From contig NZ_SRKY01000002.1 of NCBI RefSeq assembly GCF_004803475.1, positions 496,001-560,000 on the forward strand: DNA of 64,000 nucleotides, written 5' to 3'. Below are positions 27,870 through 35,967 of the stretch, piece by piece. Source of the stretch: Aliishimia ponticola. GTDB taxonomy: Bacteria; Pseudomonadota; Alphaproteobacteria; Rhodobacterales; Rhodobacteraceae. Numbering within the stretch: the stretch's first letter is position 1; each line of letters starts with the position of its first letter. A model generated the notes under the pieces. The model saw only the letters and a list, made by a program, of their open reading frames with translations, had not been told where the DNA came from and ran no database searches. The translations under genes were made by a program, and so were the position numbers.

Positions 27870-28880
27870 TCAGGCCGTGGCCGTATCCTGCGCCGTGCTG
27901 CTTTCGCGTTCGCGCGGGAAAGGCACAAGGCGTTTCGCCTCTTCGTCCCACAGTTTCAGGCGCAGGCTCGCCATGGCGTCGCGCCAGCCGATCAGGCGCG
28001 CCTCCAACACCCCTTCGCGGCGCAGCGCCGCATGACATTTGCGCAGCCGGTAGGATGGGATTTGCGGGTTGATATGGTGCAGGTCATGCCAGTTGATATT
28101 GGCGGTGATGATGTCGAACCAGTGCCCCAGATCAAGCTGGGACGACCCCATCAGCGCGGCCTGTGCAAAGCTGCGGCTGCCTTGGTGTTCCCAATAGGTG
28201 TCCTCGAAATTGTGCTGAAGATAGACAAGGAAGCTGCCCACGATCCCGGCAAGAAAAATGGTCGCCGCCAGCACCCACAGCGCGGCCCATCCAAAGAGCC
28301 AGACAAGCCCGGCGCCAAAAGCGAGCATCGCCGCATTGTGCAGGATAATCTGCGCACGGCCTGCGCGTGTGGCGTTCTTGGGCCAGCGATAGCGGAACAC
28401 GAAGATCAGGAAGGCACCAAGGGCCAGCATGATCACCGGATTGCGATAGGCCCGGTAGGCCGCGCGCTTCCAAGCCGGTGCGTTTTGCCATTCCTCCAAC
28501 GTCATGGTGTAGACTTCACCGGTTTCGCGGTGGTCAAGGCTTCCGACGCCTGCGTGGTGGAGATTGTGGTTGTACTGCATGGCCCGGAACGGGGCGAGCG
28601 TGAACACCGATACCGCGTGTCCGGCCCATTCATTCGCGCGGGGCGATGTAAAGAAGGACAGGTGCCCGAAATCATGTTGCAGCACGTACAGACGGATCAT
28701 GGCCCCTGCGGCGATCACGATCAGCGGCAGCGTCCATAGGCTGGTCGCGCCAAGATACGCCGCCGTGCCAAGGCTAAGCACGTAGATCAGGAAGGTCGCG
28801 CCAAGGCTGAACACGGCCAAAGCATCGTTCTTGTCGCAAAAGCGGGCCGATGCCCGCCGGACCTCGCGTGGATCACTCAT
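27870..28880 (-). CDS. Membrane fatty acid desaturase
   Basis: A 336-residue integral membrane protein with the three histidine boxes of di-iron desaturases: HDFGHLSFF (about residue 70), HNLHH (about 105) and HDLHHINPQIPSYRL (about 267). Four or so transmembrane helices lie between them. Family members introduce a double bond into acyl lipids or carotenoid-like substrates. Strong GGGGG ribosome site before ATG. It ends 3 bases from the convergent hydrolase gene and is transcribed alone. Substrate is unknown. Confidence 0.87.
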   Translation of the reverse strand: MSDPREVRRASARFCDKNDALAVFSLGATFLIYVLSLGTAAYLGATSLWTLPLIVIAAGAMIRLYVLQHDFGHLSFFTSPRANEWAGHAVSVFTLAPFRAMQYNHNLHHAGVGSLDHRETGEVYTMTLEEWQNAPAWKRAAYRAYRNPVIMLALGAFLIFVFRYRWPKNATRAGRAQIILHNAAMLAFGAGLVWLFGWAALWVLAATIFLAGIVGSFLVYLQHNFEDTYWEHQGSRSFAQAALMGSSQLDLGHWFDIITANINWHDLHHINPQIPSYRLRKCHAALRREGVLEARLIGWRDAMASLRLKLWDEEAKRLVPFPRERESSTAQDTATA

Positions 28881-29147
28881 GATAACACCCCCGTCGTCAT
28901 CCCGATCGGGTCAAGCGCAGATACGGATCACGCGGCACTGAAACACCCAAGAAAATGCCCCGAAACCCGACGCTTGACCTTGCGTTACTCTTCAACATAA
29001 GGCGGCTTCGTAACGCTTCAATTGCAGAGTGCTTCGTTCGATTAACTTTTTCGACACCCGCCTGCCGGGCCGCTTTGGCTTGCGCGATGCGGGTGGTCTG
29101 ACTAGGTACGGCGGACCGGCGCGGGCCGGATCGGATGGAGACAGACT
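28881..29147. other. Divergent intergenic region, no gene seen
   Basis: 267 bases between the desaturase gene (minus) and a small membrane protein gene (plus). The middle is comparatively AT-rich, as expected for two back-to-back promoters. I cannot name reliable promoter boxes or an RNA gene. Confidence 0.5.
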
Positions 29148-29516
29148 ATGCGGAACGCCGCTCTGACAATGGGTATTATTGGGGGCCTGATCGCGATGGT
29201 GATCGGCTTTTTCGGGTACGGGTATACACAAGTGGCAGAGCGCCACGCGGAGGTTGGCGAGCTGTTCGGCCAATTCGACAATGTGCAACTGGTGCGCGTG
29301 GCAAGCTTCATCGCACCGCTTTTGGCACTGGCCGGGGGCGGCATGGCGAAGGTGCGCGCGCTTTGGGGCGGCATCCTGCTGATAGCCGCCGGGGCGTTGA
29401 TGTATCTCGCCTATGGGTTCAGCGCGTTCACGATGTTCCCGATCGGCCTATGCGTCTTGGGCGGGATTTTCGCCCTTGCCGCAGGCAAGCCGGATGAGCC
29501 GAAGGCCCATTTCTAA
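29148..29516 (+). CDS. Small uncharacterised membrane protein
   Basis: A 122-residue protein with about four hydrophobic segments (MGIIGGLIAMVIGFFGYGY; VASFIAPLLALAGGGMA; GGILLIAAGALMYLAYG; MFPIGLCVLGGIFALAAG) and a short polar C-terminus. GGAG lies 8 bases before the ATG. I recognise no family with certainty. It stands alone between the desaturase and the GntR regulator, which is on the opposite strand and convergent with it. Confidence 0.75.
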   Translation: MRNAALTMGIIGGLIAMVIGFFGYGYTQVAERHAEVGELFGQFDNVQLVRVASFIAPLLALAGGGMAKVRALWGGILLIAAGALMYLAYGFSAFTMFPIGLCVLGGIFALAAGKPDEPKAHF

Positions 29517-29537
29517 CTTGGGCGGACCCGGTCGGGG

Positions 29538-30203
29538 TCATTCTTCGGAATGCAGCGCTTCGATCTGAAGGTTGAAGCCGTCGTGGATGTGGTCCGTGAA
29601 CACTTCGAGCGCTTGCGTCTTGTCGCCGCTGGCGATGACATCGACCAATTCCATATGCGCGCCCAGCGATTGCGCCAGGTCGATCTTCTCGATGGTCGCA
29701 AAAAGATGGAAGGCCATGGCCTTGCCCCAGATCATGTCGAACATCTCAAGCAGGAACCGATTCCCGGCGGCTTCCACGAAGGCACGGTGAATTTTCCGGT
29801 TCGCTTCGAAATAGGCGCGGGCGGTGCTTTCGGTCAGCGCCTCTTCGCGCCGGACGATCTCGCGCAGCGCCTCGATATCCGCCGGGTCTTGCCGTGAGGC
29901 CAGTATCCGGGCGCATTGCCCTTCGACCGCCGCGCGCGACTGATAGAGTTCGCGCACTTCCTGATCGTCCATCCGGTACAGGCGGAACGATCCACGCTTG
30001 GAGACCTCCAGCACGCCTTCCTGCTCCAGCCGCATCAGCGCTTCGCGCACCGGTGTCCGGCTGATTTGCATGTCGGCGGCAAGCTTTTCCTGTACCAGCC
30101 GATCTTCCGGCCCGATATCGCCCGCGGTGATCGCTGCGATGAGTTGCTCATAGACTTCATCCGCCAGTCGGCGGCGTTGAGGCTGGATCGATTGAAAGCG
30201 CAT
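29538..30203 (-). CDS. GntR family (FCD/FadR type) transcriptional regulator, probable master regulator of the BMC regulon
   Basis: A 221-residue protein from ATG 30203. The frame runs to 30353 but the upstream part contains the operator repeats. The N-terminal winged helix-turn-helix (RLADEVYEQLIAAITAGDIG, then ISRTPVREALMRLEQEGVLE) is classic GntR. The C-terminal FCD helical ligand domain includes NRKIHRAFVEAAGNRFLLEM and a histidine in LGAHMELVD. It is divergent from the N-methylglutamate-synthase-like operon, and two GTATAC palindromes lie in the gap. The same palindrome recurs before the oxidase/ligase-BMC pair and before the ABC transporter, so this protein is the obvious candidate to bind it. 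The effector is unknown. Confidence 0.88.
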   Translation of the reverse strand: MRFQSIQPQRRRLADEVYEQLIAAITAGDIGPEDRLVQEKLAADMQISRTPVREALMRLEQEGVLEVSKRGSFRLYRMDDQEVRELYQSRAAVEGQCARILASRQDPADIEALREIVRREEALTESTARAYFEANRKIHRAFVEAAGNRFLLEMFDMIWGKAMAFHLFATIEKIDLAQSLGAHMELVDVIASGDKTQALEVFTDHIHDGFNLQIEALHSEE

Positions 30204-30227
30204 GGGCCGGTCCCCCTTTTCGGCGCG

Positions 30228-30240
30228 GTATACGGGATAC
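30228..30240. promoter_or_regulatory. GTATAC-type operator, one mismatch
   Basis: GTATACGGGATAC matches the palindrome GTATACnGTATAC with one mismatch. It lies 25 bases upstream of the GntR gene start on the minus strand, so it may serve autoregulation. Confidence 0.65.
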
Positions 30241-30290
30241 TGGAATTCAGAGGCAAGATACGCTTTGTCGCTTGTCTTGGGGAGAGTTTC

Positions 30291-30303
30291 GTATACCGTA
30301 TAC
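30291..30303. promoter_or_regulatory. GTATAC-type operator, perfect palindrome
   Basis: GTATACCGTATAC is a perfect copy of GTATACnGTATAC, 27 bases before the ATG of the amidotransferase-like gene at 30331. It is the second of two sites in the 127-bp gap between the regulator and the divergent operon, fitting control of both directions by the GntR protein. Confidence 0.8.
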
Positions 30304-30330
30304 AGTACGCGGAAACAGGAAGGTCGTCCC

Positions 30331-31275
30331 ATGTGTGGAATCGCTGGTCGCATATTGAACGCTCCGGGAAAGGTCGGGAACGACCTCGTGGAATTGATGG
30401 ATGCTCAGGAACACCGGGGCGCGGATAGTACCGGCTTTGCCGTTTACGGTATTCCGCGCGACACCGGGTATGTCCTGCGCGGTATGGGGTTCGACAAATC
30501 GCGCATGGATGCCGATCTTGAGGCGTTCCGCGCGGTGCTGAAGGAACACAAGGCCGACATGATCGCCGATCCCCGGATCGTAACGGATGCGCATAAGCAT
30601 TATTGCTTCCGGATCGAAATTTCCGATCCCGCCGATCTGGCGGCGTGGGTGCGCGATGCGGATGATCTGTCGGGGCAGATTGAAATTCAGTCCTGTGGGC
30701 GGAGCCTTGAGATCATCAAGGACACAGGCGGCGCCGAAGAGGTCGCGGCAAAGCATGGGGTGCGCGAGATGATCGGCACGCACGGGTTGGGCCATGCGCG
30801 TCTGGCCACGGAATCGAGCGTGCTGCCCAATGCCTCCCACCCGTTTTGGGCGCGGCCGTTTTCGGATGTGGCGATTGTCCATAACGGGCAGATCACCGAT
30901 TACTTTACATGGCGCGACCGCTTGCAGCGGATGGGCTACCGCTTCCTGACCGAAAATGACAGCGAGCTGATCGCGGTCTGGGTTTCGGACCAGATGAAGG
31001 CGGGGCTGACCATGGCGCAGGCGCTCAAGAAGTCGATCACGTCGATTGATGGGGTCTTTACCTATATGATCGCGACGCCGCAGGGGATCGGCTTTGCCAA
31101 GGATCGTTTCGCGATGAAGCCGCTGGTGGTGATCGATCAGAATGGCGAATTGGCCATGGCGACAGAAGAACAGGCGGTGCGCCGGGTCTTTGCCGATGAG
31201 TGTGACGTGATCAACTATGACGGGCCGAGCCTGACGGGCATCTGGGGCGTCGGAAACCAGAAGGTGGCCGCATGA
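30331..31275 (+). CDS. Class II glutamine amidotransferase, GlxB / N-methylglutamate synthase subunit A-like
   Basis: A 314-residue protein starting MCGIAGRIL, so that Cys2 becomes the N-terminal nucleophile of a class II (Ntn) amidotransferase. EHRGADSTGFAVYG and VHNGQITDY are further family motifs. ATG 30331 is chosen because it exposes this cysteine; the open frame continues upstream through the operator. It is followed by GXGXG and FMN-synthase subunits, the arrangement of glxBCD and of mgsABC, where the three polypeptides together correspond to one glutamate synthase large chain. The likely role is binding or deamidating a gamma-glutamyl donor for transfer to an amine or oxoacid. Controlled by the operator 27 bases upstream. 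Confidence 0.85.
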   Translation: MCGIAGRILNAPGKVGNDLVELMDAQEHRGADSTGFAVYGIPRDTGYVLRGMGFDKSRMDADLEAFRAVLKEHKADMIADPRIVTDAHKHYCFRIEISDPADLAAWVRDADDLSGQIEIQSCGRSLEIIKDTGGAEEVAAKHGVREMIGTHGLGHARLATESSVLPNASHPFWARPFSDVAIVHNGQITDYFTWRDRLQRMGYRFLTENDSELIAVWVSDQMKAGLTMAQALKKSITSIDGVFTYMIATPQGIGFAKDRFAMKPLVVIDQNGELAMATEEQAVRRVFADECDVINYDGPSLTGIWGVGNQKVAA

Positions 31276-31964
31276 GCGAACATATCGTCGATGTCGGCAA
31301 GCGGCATATCAAGGAAATCAACGAAGAGATTCAGGACGCCTGCGCCCAAGGCAAGAAGGTCCGTGTCATCAACACCTTGTCGCGGCACAATCTGGGTATT
31401 GGCCTGCCCGACGGGGCCGAAGTCTCGTTCGAGGGATCGGTCGGCTATTACTGCGGCGGGCTGAATGTTGGGGCCACGATCGATATTGAGCGGAATTGCG
31501 GCTGGGCGCTGGGCGAGGGCATGTCGAAAGGCATGATCACCGTTGGCGGGCGCGCGGGCATGTCCTGCGGCGCGGCCATGATCGGCGGCACGATCCATGT
31601 CAAAGGCGATGCGGGTCCGCGTTGCGGCGTGGCGATGAAGGGTGGCAATATCGTGGTCGAGGGGAAGATCGGCTATCAGTCGGGCTTCATGGCACATGCT
31701 GGCAAGATCATCGCACTGGGCGGGGCGGGCGAAAGCTGCGCCGACGCGCTGTGGCAAGGCGAGGTTTGGGTCGCCGGCGAGGTGGAAAGCCTTGGCGTCG
31801 ATGTGAACGTGGTGGAGCCGACGGCGGAAGAAGTCGCAGAGGTCGACAAGATCCTCGAACCGATTGGCCTTGTCGATTCAAGTCGCGATTGGCGCAAGAT
31901 GATTTCGGGCCAGCGGCTTTGGTATTTCGAAAGCCGCGATGCAAGCGCCTGGCTGATGATTTGA
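31272..31964 (+). CDS. GXGXG-domain protein, GlxC / N-methylglutamate synthase subunit B-like
   Basis: A 230-residue protein made largely of the right-handed beta-helix (GXGXG) domain found at the C-terminus of glutamate synthase: GGLNVGATIDIERN, then GMITVGGRAGMSCG, GTIHVKGDAGPRCG and GNIVVEGKIGYQSG repeating every ~20 residues. Its ATG overlaps the TGA of the amidotransferase gene. It is a structural subunit linking amidotransferase and FMN subunits in the GlxBCD/MgsABC complexes. Confidence 0.87.
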   Translation: MSEHIVDVGKRHIKEINEEIQDACAQGKKVRVINTLSRHNLGIGLPDGAEVSFEGSVGYYCGGLNVGATIDIERNCGWALGEGMSKGMITVGGRAGMSCGAAMIGGTIHVKGDAGPRCGVAMKGGNIVVEGKIGYQSGFMAHAGKIIALGGAGESCADALWQGEVWVAGEVESLGVDVNVVEPTAEEVAEVDKILEPIGLVDSSRDWRKMISGQRLWYFESRDASAWLMI

Positions 31965-32034
31965 CAGCGGTGGGGTGAACCGAACCCTATCCAACGGGGC
32001 CGCGCGCCCTGTCACCCAATCGGGGAGAAACAAG

Positions 32035-33453
32035 ATGTCCGACAACCAACCCTATGAGTATCCGTTCGATCTGCCGGATGAGGATGAAATCCGCTTTCGT
32101 GATGCCGGCGCGATTGAAGGTCGCCCTGCGGGGGTGCCGTCCTCGTATGACGAAGGTGGCTCTGCGCGGTGGACGCCCGAAGCGATTTCCGAGGTGCACG
32201 CGCTGGCGCAGCTTGGCCGCTATCAGGTGCGCGGGTACAACACGTTCAACAAGCGTCTGCCGACTTTCGATGATCTGACCTTTGTGCCTGCAACCATGAC
32301 CCGGTTGCCGCTGGAGGGCTACCGCGAAAGCTGCGACACGACCACGGTTCTGGGCGGCGGGCGCGGGATTGTCGAAAATCCGTTGGAGCTGAAAATCCCG
32401 ATCTATATCGCGTCCATGTCCTTTGGCGCGTTGTCCGCATCGGCCAAGGCGTCGCTGGGATATGGTGCATCGAAAGTGGGCACCATGACCTGCACCGGCG
32501 AGGGTGGGATGCTGGAGGAAGAGCGCGAAGCCTCCAACAAGTTGGTCTATCAGATGAGCCCGGCGCGCTATGGGATCGACCTTGATCACTTGCGCCGCGC
32601 AGACGGGTTGGAGATCGTCGTCGGCCAAGGCGCAAAGCCCGGTACGGGGGGCTTGTTGCTGGGGATGAAGGTCTCTCCGCGCGTGTCGCAGATGCGGACA
32701 CTGCCCGAAGGGGTGGACCAGCGCTCGACGATCCGCCACCCGGATTTTCTGGGCGCAGATGATCTGGCCGTAAAGATCGAAGAGCTGCGGATTGCCACGA
32801 ATTACAAGGTGCCGATTTCCATCAAGATGGGCGCGACACGGCCACGGTTCGATGTCGCCGTCGCAGCCAAGGCGGGGGCGGACATTATCGTGGTGGACGG
32901 GGCCGAAGGTGGCACCGGTGCGTCGCCGGAATTGCTGCTGAACCACACAGGTATCCCGACGATCAGCGCGATCCGCGCCGCGCGTGAGGCGCTGGATGAT
33001 TGCGGCATGACGGGCAAGGTCAGCCTTGTCGCGGCGGGCGGTATCCGGTCGGGCGTGGATGCGGCGAAGGCGATTGCGCTGGGCGCGGATGCGGTTATGA
33101 TCGGCAACTCGGCCATGATCGCAATGGGCTGCAACACACCGCGCTACCCCGAGGATTACGCCAAGCTCGGCACCTCGCCCGGTGCGTGCCACCACTGCCA
33201 TACGGGGATGTGTCCCGTCGGTATCGCCACCCAGGACCCAGAGCTTGAAAAACGCATGAACCCCAAGGCTGGCGCAGAACGTGTCGCTCGTTTCCTTACG
33301 GCCATGACGATGGAAATCACCGCACTGGCGAAAGCCTGCGGCAAATCCAGCGTGCATAATCTTGAGGTCGAGGATCTGCGCGCGCTCAGCTTCGAGGCTT
33401 CGGCCTTTACCGGCGTGAAGATGGCGGGCATCGACCGCGCCTACGACTGGTGA
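32035..33453 (+). CDS. FMN glutamate synthase-like subunit, GlxD / N-methylglutamate synthase subunit C-like
   Basis: A 472-residue catalytic subunit with the glutamate synthase FMN barrel: PIYIASMSFGALSASAK, GQGAKPGTGGLLLGMKVS and VVDGAEGGTGASPELL. An iron-sulfur cluster region follows (MGCNTPRYPEDY, then ACHHCHTGMCPVGIATQ). ATG 32035 is used because GGGGAGA precedes it. With the two upstream genes it reproduces a split glutamate synthase. In methylotrophs such a complex converts methylamine plus a glutamate donor to N-methylglutamate. No mgdABCD dehydrogenase genes are present here, so the N-substituted product would have to be oxidised by another enzyme, such as the flavoprotein or opine-dehydrogenase-like protein nearby. 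Confidence 0.85.
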   Translation: MSDNQPYEYPFDLPDEDEIRFRDAGAIEGRPAGVPSSYDEGGSARWTPEAISEVHALAQLGRYQVRGYNTFNKRLPTFDDLTFVPATMTRLPLEGYRESCDTTTVLGGGRGIVENPLELKIPIYIASMSFGALSASAKASLGYGASKVGTMTCTGEGGMLEEEREASNKLVYQMSPARYGIDLDHLRRADGLEIVVGQGAKPGTGGLLLGMKVSPRVSQMRTLPEGVDQRSTIRHPDFLGADDLAVKIEELRIATNYKVPISIKMGATRPRFDVAVAAKAGADIIVVDGAEGGTGASPELLLNHTGIPTISAIRAAREALDDCGMTGKVSLVAAGGIRSGVDAAKAIALGADAVMIGNSAMIAMGCNTPRYPEDYAKLGTSPGACHHCHTGMCPVGIATQDPELEKRMNPKAGAERVARFLTAMTMEITALAKACGKSSVHNLEVEDLRALSFEASAFTGVKMAGIDRAYDW

Positions 33454-34151
33454 GGCTGGCCGTTCTCGACGTCTGCGTCTGGCTTGAGGAATACCAAAGC
33501 GGCCAGCCCCGTTTTGGCGAGGTTCTGTCCGTGTGGCTGCGCCGCGCAGTCCCGGAGGCACAGATCACCGTTCTGAACATCGGCGAAGGCGCGCCTTTGC
33601 CCGTGGCAGACGCGTTTGACGGCTATCTTCTGGGTGGCTCAGAAAAGGGTGTCTATGACGATGCGCCCTGGATGGCGCCGCTGCGGCAGTTTTTGCAGGA
33701 TGTGCGCAGGGCGGGTCGGCCTGTCTTCGGGATTTGCTTCGGGCATCAGATCATGGCGGATGTGTATGGCGGCAAGGCCGAGTATCTCGGCGCGGCGGAG
33801 GTCGGTGTGCGCCATTTTGAGATCGACGGGCTGTTTGTCACAGGCCATGTCTGGCATCAGGATCAGGTGACACAGGTGCCGCCCGGCGCGCAGGTGATCG
33901 GGTCCGCCGACTACTGTCCTGTTGCGGCCTTGGCCTATGAGTTCCCCGCCATGTCTGTGCAATTCCACCCCGAATACAGTGCCGAATACGTGGCCGATTT
34001 TCTGGCCCGCAGTCGCGGTGAGGTGCTTAGCGCTGAAGAGACTGACGCGGCATTGGCGCAATTCAGTCGCAGCGACGTTCAGGCGGACCTGTTCGCGGAT
34101 CGCGCGGGGGCATTCTTTCGCGATGCTTATGCCGCGCGCGTCAAAAGCTAG
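33450..34151 (+). CDS. Class I glutamine amidotransferase-like protein
   Basis: A 233-residue protein from GTG 33450, overlapping the stop of the synthase-like gene by 4 bases. The catalytic triad is visible: Cys96 in GICFGHQIM, and His173 and Glu175 in QFHPEYSAEY. Length and motifs match stand-alone GMP-synthase-type amidotransferases. Possible roles are hydrolysis of glutamine or of a gamma-glutamyl amide made by the ligase, comparable to gamma-glutamyl hydrolase PuuD in putrescine breakdown. It is the last gene of the four-gene operon. Confidence 0.85.
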   Translation: MRLAVLDVCVWLEEYQSGQPRFGEVLSVWLRRAVPEAQITVLNIGEGAPLPVADAFDGYLLGGSEKGVYDDAPWMAPLRQFLQDVRRAGRPVFGICFGHQIMADVYGGKAEYLGAAEVGVRHFEIDGLFVTGHVWHQDQVTQVPPGAQVIGSADYCPVAALAYEFPAMSVQFHPEYSAEYVADFLARSRGEVLSAEETDAALAQFSRSDVQADLFADRAGAFFRDAYAARVKS

Positions 34152-34197
34152 CCGCGACGCGCGGCAGCAGGTCATGACCAGATTGCCCGGCGCTGCG

Positions 34198-34683
34198 TCA
34201 GCCCATGCAGTCAGGCAGTTGGACTTTCGCCCTAGCATCCGCGCCGAACGCGGCTGAGTTTCCGTCCGCGATCACACGGGCCCCGGCAATCTCGCTTCCC
34301 GAGACGGTGATCTGGCGATTGGAAATCGTGTCATCCACATCGATGGTGAAAGCGATGACCTGACCCGGCGCGATAGAGGCGATGTTCAGCGTGATCTTGC
34401 GGTCGCCATCGCTGACGCGCGGGCTTTCTGCCACCCGTTCGGCGCCTTCGACCAGTTCGAACGGCTGATAAACCTCGACGCCCGCGCCTTGTCCGGTGGT
34501 GTCGAAAATCAATGCGCCCGCCGATCCGGCCAGATCGACCGTGACTGGCATCGACCCCAGCGGGCAGGCGCTGTTGAAAGTGAGTTCAAAGCGGTCTTTC
34601 GGCGCGCCTTCGATAAAGGCCACGTCCAGATCGGCAAAGGCGGGGGACGCAGATAGTGCAAGGCCGGCAAGGGTGAAACGCAT
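34198..34683 (-). CDS. Exported hypothetical protein, aggregation-factor-core-like
   Basis: A 161-residue protein with a short N-terminal signal-like segment (FTLAGLALSASPAFA, cleavage before DLDV) and a mostly beta-strand mature part containing DLAGSAGALIFDTTGQGAGVE and one disulfide-capable cysteine pair (CPLG near 40, DCMG at the end). It resembles small periplasmic proteins in Rhodobacteraceae often labelled aggregation factor core. It lies downstream of, and on the same strand as, the flavoprotein oxidase, but 49 bases after its end. Nothing links it functionally to the BMC locus. Confidence 0.6.
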   Translation of the reverse strand: MRFTLAGLALSASPAFADLDVAFIEGAPKDRFELTFNSACPLGSMPVTVDLAGSAGALIFDTTGQGAGVEVYQPFELVEGAERVAESPRVSDGDRKITLNIASIAPGQVIAFTIDVDDTISNRQITVSGSEIAGARVIADGNSAAFGADARAKVQLPDCMG

Positions 34684-34732
34684 CGCTGTCTCCTCTGTTA
34701 GGCCTCATAAACTGGCGCGCGCCGCGCAGTAA

Positions 34733-35875
34733 TCAACGGCCCGAGGGGCTTTCCTTTGGTGACAGCTTACGGCGCCCGGCGACTTTGAAGCGATCGGCAG
34801 TGCCATAATCGCGCAGCGCAACGCCCGCGACGAAATCGCCAAAGACAGGGCCGTGCTTGAACAGATGGCCAGAACAGCCCCCGGCGAACAGGACATTTTC
34901 ATGCTCCGGGTGCCAATCGACGATGAAATGGGTGTCGGGGGTCAGGATGACCTGATTGAACTTGGAATCGACCACACGTTCCCCGACAAGGCCGGGCAAG
35001 CGGTGCTGGATATAGCTGCGCGTCTTGTTCAGCGACTGCCGTTCGATCAGGCGTTCGTCATTATTAATGTCGATGGGGGTGTTCGGGATCACAACCGCCG
35101 CTTTCACGCCGCTTCCTTCCGAGGAAGGGATGCCGAAACTGCCTTGGCCGTGATCGATCCAGCAGGGCATGTTTTCCATGTCGAACTGGTCCGAGCCGTC
35201 CGGCGTCGAGGTGTAGAGCACGTTGATGCCCATGATGGCAGAGATCGGCTTGATCGTGCGTGGGAACATCTCGGCCATCCATGCGCCGGTGGCGATGACG
35301 ATCACATCGGCCTCAAGCGGGCGGCCATCCAGCATCGGGCGTTCCTGGGAATCGGTGGTGACAGTGCCGCGTTTCACCGTGCCGCCACGTTTGCGGAACA
35401 GGTCCATTGTGGCGATGACGCAGCGATGCGCCATAAGCAGCCCGGCCTCTGGTTCAAATAGGGCATAGCTGATTTCATCGACTTTGAACTGCGGGAAACG
35501 GGCGCGAATCTCGTCAGGGGTAAAACGGTAATAGGGCACGCCCACACGGTCGAACGTGTCCGATGTAGCGTCTTCCCAATCGCAATGGCCTTCTGTCGCA
35601 AGGATCAGCGCGCCGCATTCATACATCAGGTTCTGGCCTGTCTCTGCCTGCAATTCCAGCCAGCGGGCGCGGCTGTCGCGGGCCCAACGGGTATAGAACT
35701 CATCGCGCCCGGAAATTGCGCGAATGACGCGATTGTAATCGGTTGACGCGGCGCGGGCGTGGCCTGGCTCCCAGCGGTCGATCAGCGTGACGTCCGCCCC
35801 CTTTTCCTGAAGGTGCAACGCGGTCATGCTGCCAGCGATGCCGCCTCCGACAACAGTGATTTTTGCGCGCATCAT
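34733..35875 (-). CDS. FAD-dependent oxidoreductase, monomeric sarcosine oxidase-like
   Basis: A 380-residue protein from the ATG at 35875 (a second ATG follows directly). It has the FAD motif ITVVGGGIAGSMTALHLQEKG at the start and the sarcosine-oxidase/N-methyltryptophan-oxidase C-terminal motif TPDTHFIVDWHP, then GCSGHLFKHGPVFGD. Such enzymes oxidise secondary amines of amino acids to imines and release aldehyde. The cysteine that holds FAD covalently in sarcosine oxidase, just before the TPD motif, appears to be asparagine, so FAD is probably non-covalent. It is divergent from the ligase/BMC operon with a GTATAC operator in between. A natural role would be oxidation of an N-alkylglutamate to glutamate plus aldehyde; this is inference. 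Confidence 0.8.
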   Translation of the reverse strand: MMRAKITVVGGGIAGSMTALHLQEKGADVTLIDRWEPGHARAASTDYNRVIRAISGRDEFYTRWARDSRARWLELQAETGQNLMYECGALILATEGHCDWEDATSDTFDRVGVPYYRFTPDEIRARFPQFKVDEISYALFEPEAGLLMAHRCVIATMDLFRKRGGTVKRGTVTTDSQERPMLDGRPLEADVIVIATGAWMAEMFPRTIKPISAIMGINVLYTSTPDGSDQFDMENMPCWIDHGQGSFGIPSSEGSGVKAAVVIPNTPIDINNDERLIERQSLNKTRSYIQHRLPGLVGERVVDSKFNQVILTPDTHFIVDWHPEHENVLFAGGCSGHLFKHGPVFGDFVAGVALRDYGTADRFKVAGRRKLSPKESPSGR

Positions 35876-35908
35876 GGAAAAGATAAACCTTGCGGGATGT
35901 GTGTTTTT

Positions 35909-35921
35909 GAATACTGTATAC
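35909..35921. promoter_or_regulatory. GTATAC-type operator between oxidase and ligase/BMC operon
   Basis: GAATACTGTATAC is one mismatch from GTATACnGTATAC. It lies 33 bases before the oxidase start and 46 before the ligase start, in a 92-bp divergent promoter region, and an extra half-site-like ATACAG follows at once. The location suits regulation of both transcripts by the GntR protein. Confidence 0.75.
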
Positions 35922-35967
35922 AAAAATACAGTCCGCTGACAAGGATTGTGAACACGGGGAGAACGAC

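Noticed and set aside
29222-29227. A lone GTATAC inside the small membrane protein gene (another at 26463-26468 in the acyl-CoA-dehydrogenase-like gene)
   Set aside because: Neither has a second half-site at the right spacing and both lie well inside coding sequence, so they are not counted as operators.
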